In this document: positions 59,853-64,000 of the stretch, one piece after another
Layout of the letters: every line of letters begins with the position of its first letter
Position numbering within the stretch: position 1 is the first letter of the stretch
Position numbers and translations under genes: made by a program
NCBI GenBank assembly: GCA_035516155.1
Contig: DATJAP010000044.1
Span: forward strand, 1 to 64,000
Reading direction: 5' to 3'
From: JAJYKN01 sp035516155
GTDB taxonomy: Bacteria; Nitrospirota; UBA9217
DNA length: 64,000 nucleotides
Notes under the pieces: model-generated
The model's database searches: none
Seen by the model: only the letters and a program-made list of their open reading frames with translations
Told to the model about the DNA's origin: nothing

Positions 59853-60899
59853 TCACCTTTCTCCTTTTGAGCCACTGACGCTCAGAACCTTCGCTCCCCT
59901 TATCTTCCGTTCTTTTAGTTCTAGAAGGGCCCTGTTGGCCTGCTCGAGCGGGTACTCCTCAATTTCCGGCCTGATCCGCATCTCCGCCGCAAGAGGGAGA
60001 AACTCCTCGACGTCCCTGCGCGTTATGTTCGCCACACTCTTCATCTCCTTCTCCATCCAGAGATCGCGTGAGTAATCGAGGGTAAGCAGCGCTTCTTTGT
60101 CGCTTTCTTCTTTGCGTATTGCATTGATAACGAGACGGCCGCCGCGGACAAGATGCTTCATGGCTTCGACGACCGGCTTCCAGACAGGCGTTGTATCAAT
60201 GATGGCATGGAGTTTTTCAGGTGGACTATCCGATGTATCACCTGCCCATTGGGCGCCGAGTTCCCGGGCGAATACCCGCTCCTGTTCCGTGCGGGAAAAG
60301 ATAAAAATCCCCGCATTTGGATAGAGATGCTTTACCATCTTGAGCACGAGATGGGCCGATGCGCCGAATCCCGTAAGCCCGATGTTTCCACGGTCGTGCA
60401 TATTGGCAAGGCGGAGCGACCGGTATCCAATGGCACCTGCGCATAGAAGCGGCGCTGCTTCGGCATCGGTAAACGGCTGCGGTATAGCGTAGGCGAAACC
60501 TTCCGGCACGGTCGTGAATTCCCCATACCCGCCTTGCGCATCCCGGCCCGTTGCTTTGAAATCACCACACAGGTTTTCCATACCACCTCTGCAGTATTCG
60601 CATCTGCCGCAGGCTGAATGGATCCAAGCGATGCCGACGCGGTCGCCGATATTAAACCGGCTTGCTTTGCTCCCGGTCTTTTCCACGCGGCCCACAATCT
60701 GGTGTCCTGGAATGATCGGAAATTTCGGAGGTGATGTTCTGCCCTCAATCTCGTCAAGCTCCGTGTGGCAAACGCCGCAGACCGAGACTTTTACGAGGAT
60801 TTCGCGGTCGTTCGGTATAGGAACAGGCAAATCAGTAAGTTCAAGAGGGGATTTATTGACTTCAAGACGAGTGATCTCTCTGAGTACCATGACTTTCAT
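59853..60899 (-). CDS. Zinc-dependent alcohol dehydrogenase (MDR family)
   Basis: 348 residues. Catalytic zinc site GVCHTELDEIEGR...PPKFPIIPGHQIVGRVEKTG with Cys, His and Glu ligands; structural zinc lobe CGRCEYCRGGMENLC with four cysteines; NAD(P)-binding LTGFGASAHLVLKMVKHL. It resembles AdhA/propanol-preferring ADHs. The physiological substrate is unknown. The downstream FMN-binding gene follows with a tiny gap; the broken nitroreductase lies immediately upstream. Confidence 0.9.
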   Translation of the reverse strand: MKVMVLREITRLEVNKSPLELTDLPVPIPNDREILVKVSVCGVCHTELDEIEGRTSPPKFPIIPGHQIVGRVEKTGSKASRFNIGDRVGIAWIHSACGRCEYCRGGMENLCGDFKATGRDAQGGYGEFTTVPEGFAYAIPQPFTDAEAAPLLCAGAIGYRSLRLANMHDRGNIGLTGFGASAHLVLKMVKHLYPNAGIFIFSRTEQERVFARELGAQWAGDTSDSPPEKLHAIIDTTPVWKPVVEAMKHLVRGGRLVINAIRKEESDKEALLTLDYSRDLWMEKEMKSVANITRRDVEEFLPLAAEMRIRPEIEEYPLEQANRALLELKERKIRGAKVLSVSGSKGER

Positions 60900-60903
60900 G
60901 ATT

Positions 60904-61520
60904 TCACCTCGGCATGCAAAGAACGCAGAGACAGCTATAAGGTGTGCTACTATTTGGGCGATGCGGTCTTCTGAAACTTATTATAGCAGGATCAAGGGGA
61001 GGAGCATCAACAATCAACAACAGCTCTTTCAGGAGGACTTCAGACAGGCCATTCCGTTTGGAGGATTGTTTATCCGATGCAGGATGGCCGATGGCCACAA
61101 CAGCCATGAGTTCCATGTTTTCCGGCAGGCTGAGGAGCAACCGCACCGCATCGGCGTTCTTCAGAATTTCGCCGAGCCACACGGCCCCCAAACCCAAGGC
61201 GTGGGTGGCAAGCAGCATATTCTGGATGAAGGCACCCAAGGACCGGTGGTCCTTAACGTCGTTGTACATCACGCTCCTGTCCCGAACACAGCGATACATG
61301 CGGGTGCACGTTCAATGGTGAAATTGTATCTGATGTTCTTCGCCAGTTCTTTTCGCATCTCATCGATTCGTACGATCACGAACCGCCAGGGCTGGTTGTT
61401 CAATCCCGACGGCGCCCAGATGCCGGCCTTGATGATTTCGATCAGCAATTCGCGGTTCACCGGCTGGTTGGTGAATTGCCGGATGCTTCGGCGCGTGCAG
61501 ATTCCTTCAAGAAGGTTCAT
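60904..61520 (-). pseudogene. Nitroreductase-family gene with a single-base frameshift
   Basis: Begins at the ATG at 61520 (GGGAG upstream) and reads MNLLEGICTRRSIRQFTNQPVN...GIWAPSGLNNQPWRFVIV...APACIAVFG, then hits a stop at 61271-61269. Moving back one base at the GGG near 61281-61283 restores homology to the rest of the FMN nitroreductase: DRSVMYNDVKDHRSLGAFIQNMLLATHALGLGAVWLGEI, ending at 60904. One missing G is the simplest explanation. About 205 codons in total, the normal length for the family. It could be a true mutation or an assembly error. Confidence 0.75.
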
Positions 61521-61627
61521 GGGGAATGTCTCCCTTGCAATACGCCATGACTCTTTTTCCAGCATTGGGAATACGTGTTGGGAAGGCAGGACGGGTCGTT
61601 TTGAGAAGACTTCGATGCGAAACGATG

Positions 61628-62458
61628 CTACTTTACGAGATCCCCATACTCCACGGGTCTGCGGTGCTTGAGAAACCCCCATGTATCCGTGGCGGCTTTG
61701 CGCTCTGCCAGGTCAATGTCGGCAATGACAATAGACTCCTTGCCTCCCGCCAGGTCCGATACCATCTCGCCCCACGGGTCGGCGCAGAAGCTCCTTCCGT
61801 AGAACGAGATGCCCTCTTCCTGTCCCACCCGATTCACGCGGAAGATGAAGAGGTTGTTCGCAAAAGCATTTGCCATGATCGCCCGCTCCCACAGGCTGTG
61901 GGTATTGATCGATGCTGCCGTGGGCGAGAAGATGATCTCCGCCCCTTTGAGTGCCAAGATGCGTGCGCCTTCGGGAAACAGGTTGTCCCAGCAGATCTGG
62001 ACGCCAATCCTGCCGCGCGATGTTTCAAACACGGGGAATCCCGATGAACCGGGAGAGAAATAAAATTGTTCCCGGTAGAGCGGCAGGTCGGGCACGTGCA
62101 CCTTGCGGTATATGCCGGTCAGCTTGCCGACATCGATCACCGCCGCGCTGTTATAGTACTCGCCGTTTGCAGACTCGAAAAAAGGTACGATGAGCACTGA
62201 TTTGGCGCTCTCGGAAAAAGCCCGAAATCGTTTCAGCGATTCGCTCGAGGCGTCCAACGCCCGGGAAAGATGCGACTTTTCCTCCTCCCTGGGAAACCAG
62301 GGATTCAGGAACAGGGCGGGATAGCATATGATTCCAGCGCCCTTTTCAACCGCAATCTCCGCCATTTCGATGGCGCGCAGAATATTCCGATCGATGTCTT
62401 GGCCAGCGATCATTTGTATACCGGCAATCCGTATGGCATCTGATTTAAACCGTGTCAT
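61628..62458 (-). CDS. Carbon-nitrogen hydrolase family protein lacking the catalytic Glu
   Basis: 276 residues from the ATG at 62458; a longer frame extends upstream. Nitrilase fold: IRIAGIQMIAG at the N-terminus, YRKVHVPD (catalytic Lys119), GVQICWDNLFPEGARILALKGAEIIFSPTA (catalytic Cys156) and FIFRVNRVGQEEGISFYGRSFCADPWGE. It resembles N-carbamoylputrescine amidases. The expected catalytic Glu (PELF) is Ala48 in IICYPALFLNPWF, so either activity is lost or the motif is shifted. Located beside a broken nitroreductase. Confidence 0.82.
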   Translation of the reverse strand: MTRFKSDAIRIAGIQMIAGQDIDRNILRAIEMAEIAVEKGAGIICYPALFLNPWFPREEEKSHLSRALDASSESLKRFRAFSESAKSVLIVPFFESANGEYYNSAAVIDVGKLTGIYRKVHVPDLPLYREQFYFSPGSSGFPVFETSRGRIGVQICWDNLFPEGARILALKGAEIIFSPTAASINTHSLWERAIMANAFANNLFIFRVNRVGQEEGISFYGRSFCADPWGEMVSDLAGGKESIVIADIDLAERKAATDTWGFLKHRRPVEYGDLVK

Positions 62459-63351
62459 GGCGAGTCCAAAGGTCGTTTTCAGATTTGCATTTCCGCACCA
62501 CTCAGGAAGCGAGATAAATAGGCAGTCTGTTCCGGCAATTATATCGATTTCCACAGGAAATGTAAATTAGATATTCTCAGTTTTGGAAATCGCTCTATTG
62601 CGGAACGTTCCCTCAGGAGAGGCTTGGAGCCATGCAAGACAGAATCCCCGCAGGCTCAGTTGCAATACCAGCGGGGCTCGCATATCTTTGATGCCGCCTT
62701 CCGACGGCAGTGCGTTGATAGGGCCGGTAAGGCACAACCCTGGCGGCAGAGACTGGATCGACCGTATGGTTGGGAAAGTGAGTGGCTTCGACCTCTCCAT
62801 CTCCAGGACCCAGAGCAAGATACATCCTAATGACCAGCGTATCAAGTCGATTTCGGCGCAGCTGGACTTATTTCCGTGGACGTATTGCTGTTCACATGCC
62901 AGCAGAGCTGCCGAGAGCCAAACAGGCAGTGTACCTTCTTCGCGGCCGGCATGGCTTCTATGCCACCAGTGCGAAAATTGGCCCGGAATATAACCAGGGA
63001 TCCAAATACTGCATCGGCACGGTGCGCGCATTGGACGATAAAGGGACGAGTAAACGCCGAGCTCGCGGTCACGTCTACGATGTCTATATTATCCAGAAAA
63101 TCACCAACAGGCCGATTTCCCAAACACGGCAAGGCTACCTTCAAGTTCGGGTATCAGGCTTATGATTTCGATACACGGCCAGCAACAACTGGGCGGACGC
63201 TCCGACGAAGATCCCGACCTGCGGCCTCTCCCGCGAACGCCCGTATGCTTGCGCCAATTGAGACGACGAACGATATTTGTGCTACATTTGAAGTGCGGTT
63301 CTCGCTCTCAGTGACGCGGTTGCCGCATATGTCCAGGAAAGGAGGATTTGT
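62459..63351. other. Unassigned region before the cytochrome gene
   Basis: About 890 bases. Several overlapping plus-strand frames (for example one from 62782 to 63165) have partly coding-like composition (RGRHGFYATSAKIGPEYNQG) but no recognised family, start site or consistent frame. It may be a decayed gene. A ribosome site AGGAGG at about 63339-63344 belongs to the following gene. Confidence 0.35.
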
Positions 63352-64000
63352 ATGGCTATTTTAAGAAGTTTGGCAATGCTCCTATTCCTCTTCCTGCCCG
63401 TTGCATTCCTTCCACCCGGGGATACTTATGGCGCAGAGTCGAAAAAAGCGACGACCATCGACGAACTTGCTGCGATGTACGACTCGTCGAAGTGCAAGGA
63501 ATGTCATGAAAATATCTACAACGACTGGGAGAAATCGATCCACGCCCGGTCCATTTTCGGCACAGGCCGTACCGCGGCCACCATCAAGACTACGGTCACC
63601 GTCGGTCTCATGGGATGGAAGTATTCCGGCGTGAAGAAGCCCGAGGATGTGCAGGTTAAACATCTCATGATCTGTGCGAAATGCCACCTTCCGCAGCTCG
63701 CCGAGGCGACTGATGATGTGGCCAGGGAGATCGTAAAAAACGTGTTCGTTTACACGGACCCCGATGCAAGCGATGAGGCGAGGAACAAGGCTATCGCAAT
63801 GCTTTCAAAAGTGAACATCAACTGCCTCATCTGCCATCAACGGAACGCCATTATTCACAAATGGGTGGACGGCTTTCCGGAAAAAAATACGGTTTACGGA
63901 TTCAAGGACGGAGAGCATGCCGATTTGGCCCACCCAAAGATGAAGGCAAGCCCCATCATGGACGAGTCCATCCTCTGCGGACAGTGCCACGGTTTGGGAC
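63352..64000 (+). CDS. Multihaem c-type cytochrome, ExtKL-like (3' end outside window)
   Basis: The frame is open from the ATG at 63352 (AGGAGG upstream) to the window edge, giving 216 residues. Signal peptide MAILRSLAMLLFLFLPVAFLP, then four CxxCH haem motifs in view: CKECH (about residue 50), CAKCH, CLICH and CGQCH, with further His residues able to act as distal ligands. The sequence style (TIDELAAMYDSSKCKECH, GVKKPEDVQVKHLMICAKCH, NCLICHQRNAIIHKWVDG) recalls Geobacter ExtKL, a multihaem cytochrome (in some species a selenoprotein) of the selenite/tellurite-linked ext operon. That match is from memory; periplasmic electron transfer is the safe conclusion. Confidence 0.75.
   Translation, partial: MAILRSLAMLLFLFLPVAFLPPGDTYGAESKKATTIDELAAMYDSSKCKECHENIYNDWEKSIHARSIFGTGRTAATIKTTVTVGLMGWKYSGVKKPEDVQVKHLMICAKCHLPQLAEATDDVAREIVKNVFVYTDPDASDEARNKAIAMLSKVNINCLICHQRNAIIHKWVDGFPEKNTVYGFKDGEHADLAHPKMKASPIMDESILCGQCHGLG

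Noticed and set aside
60514..61671. 385-codon plus-strand frame
   Set aside because: Antisense to the alcohol dehydrogenase and nitroreductase, with no recognisable motif and no ribosome site.

Overview
The window is a gene-dense bacterial chromosome segment. It carries an obligate cobalamin-dependent ribonucleotide reductase, a TatD-radical SAM fusion, a CusCBA pump, a SerA-class V aminotransferase pair, a GAF-domain histidine kinase beside glycogen synthase, and the start of a multihaem cytochrome resembling the Geobacter ExtKL family. This mix suggests an anaerobic or microaerophilic Nitrospirota or Desulfobacterota-like (deltaproteobacterial) organism. That placement is inference from gene content; there is no rRNA in the window.

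Layout. 1-6.3 kb: end of a patatin-like gene, a small His/Cys-rich exported protein, a TonB-dependent receptor and its exbB-exbD-tonB energising operon, then an AT-rich gap up to tRNA-Glu and tRNA-Lys. 6.6-11.2 kb (minus): class V aminotransferase, serA and purA behind a structured leader. 11.2-14.2 kb (minus): an MshEN-domain protein with a DUF1573 protein whose reading frame is interrupted by a UGA exactly at a conserved cysteine, then ttcA, a zinc-ribbon protein with a histone H1-like tail, and a small conserved protein. 14.4-19.1 kb (minus): nrdJ with two NrdR boxes, uspA, and a kinase-fold protein. 20-24.2 kb (plus): scpA, a HEAT-repeat gene, scpB, a MinD-like ATPase and a DnaJ/RodZ-HTH protein, most of them tightly spaced or overlapping. 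24.2-29.9 kb (minus): cusCBA. 30.4-37 kb (minus): transaldolase, glcF-like, a small membrane protein preceded by a frameshifted TPR pseudogene, purH and the TatD-radical SAM fusion. 37-45.8 kb (minus): metG, PSP1 protein, holB, tmk, a membrane-anchored Rad50/YhaN-like ATPase and pabB. 46.5-51.8 kb (plus): thioesterase, tRNA1Val-type methyltransferase, flavin reductase, then a pterin/folate cluster (phhB, folM-like, folB, folK, folE). 52-59.4 kb: DciA-like protein (minus), then galT, glgA, histidine kinase, response regulator and an RlmD/TrmA-family methyltransferase (plus). 59.4-62.5 kb (minus): FMN-binding lipoprotein, zinc alcohol dehydrogenase, a frameshifted nitroreductase and a carbon-nitrogen hydrolase lacking its catalytic Glu. 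63.3 kb to the end: multihaem cytochrome.

The strongest unexpected signal is the DUF1573 gene at 11202-11600 (minus). After an in-frame UGA, DUF1573 homology resumes in the same frame for 60 codons, and a perfect 8-bp stem with a GUUC tetraloop starts 14 nt downstream of the UGA. That is the layout of a bacterial selenocysteine insertion element. Second is a seven-repeat HEAT protein encoded between the kleisin (scpA) and kite (scpB) genes. Several other genes show decay or loss of key residues: the TPR pseudogene, the nitroreductase, the C-N hydrolase and the RlmD-like enzyme.
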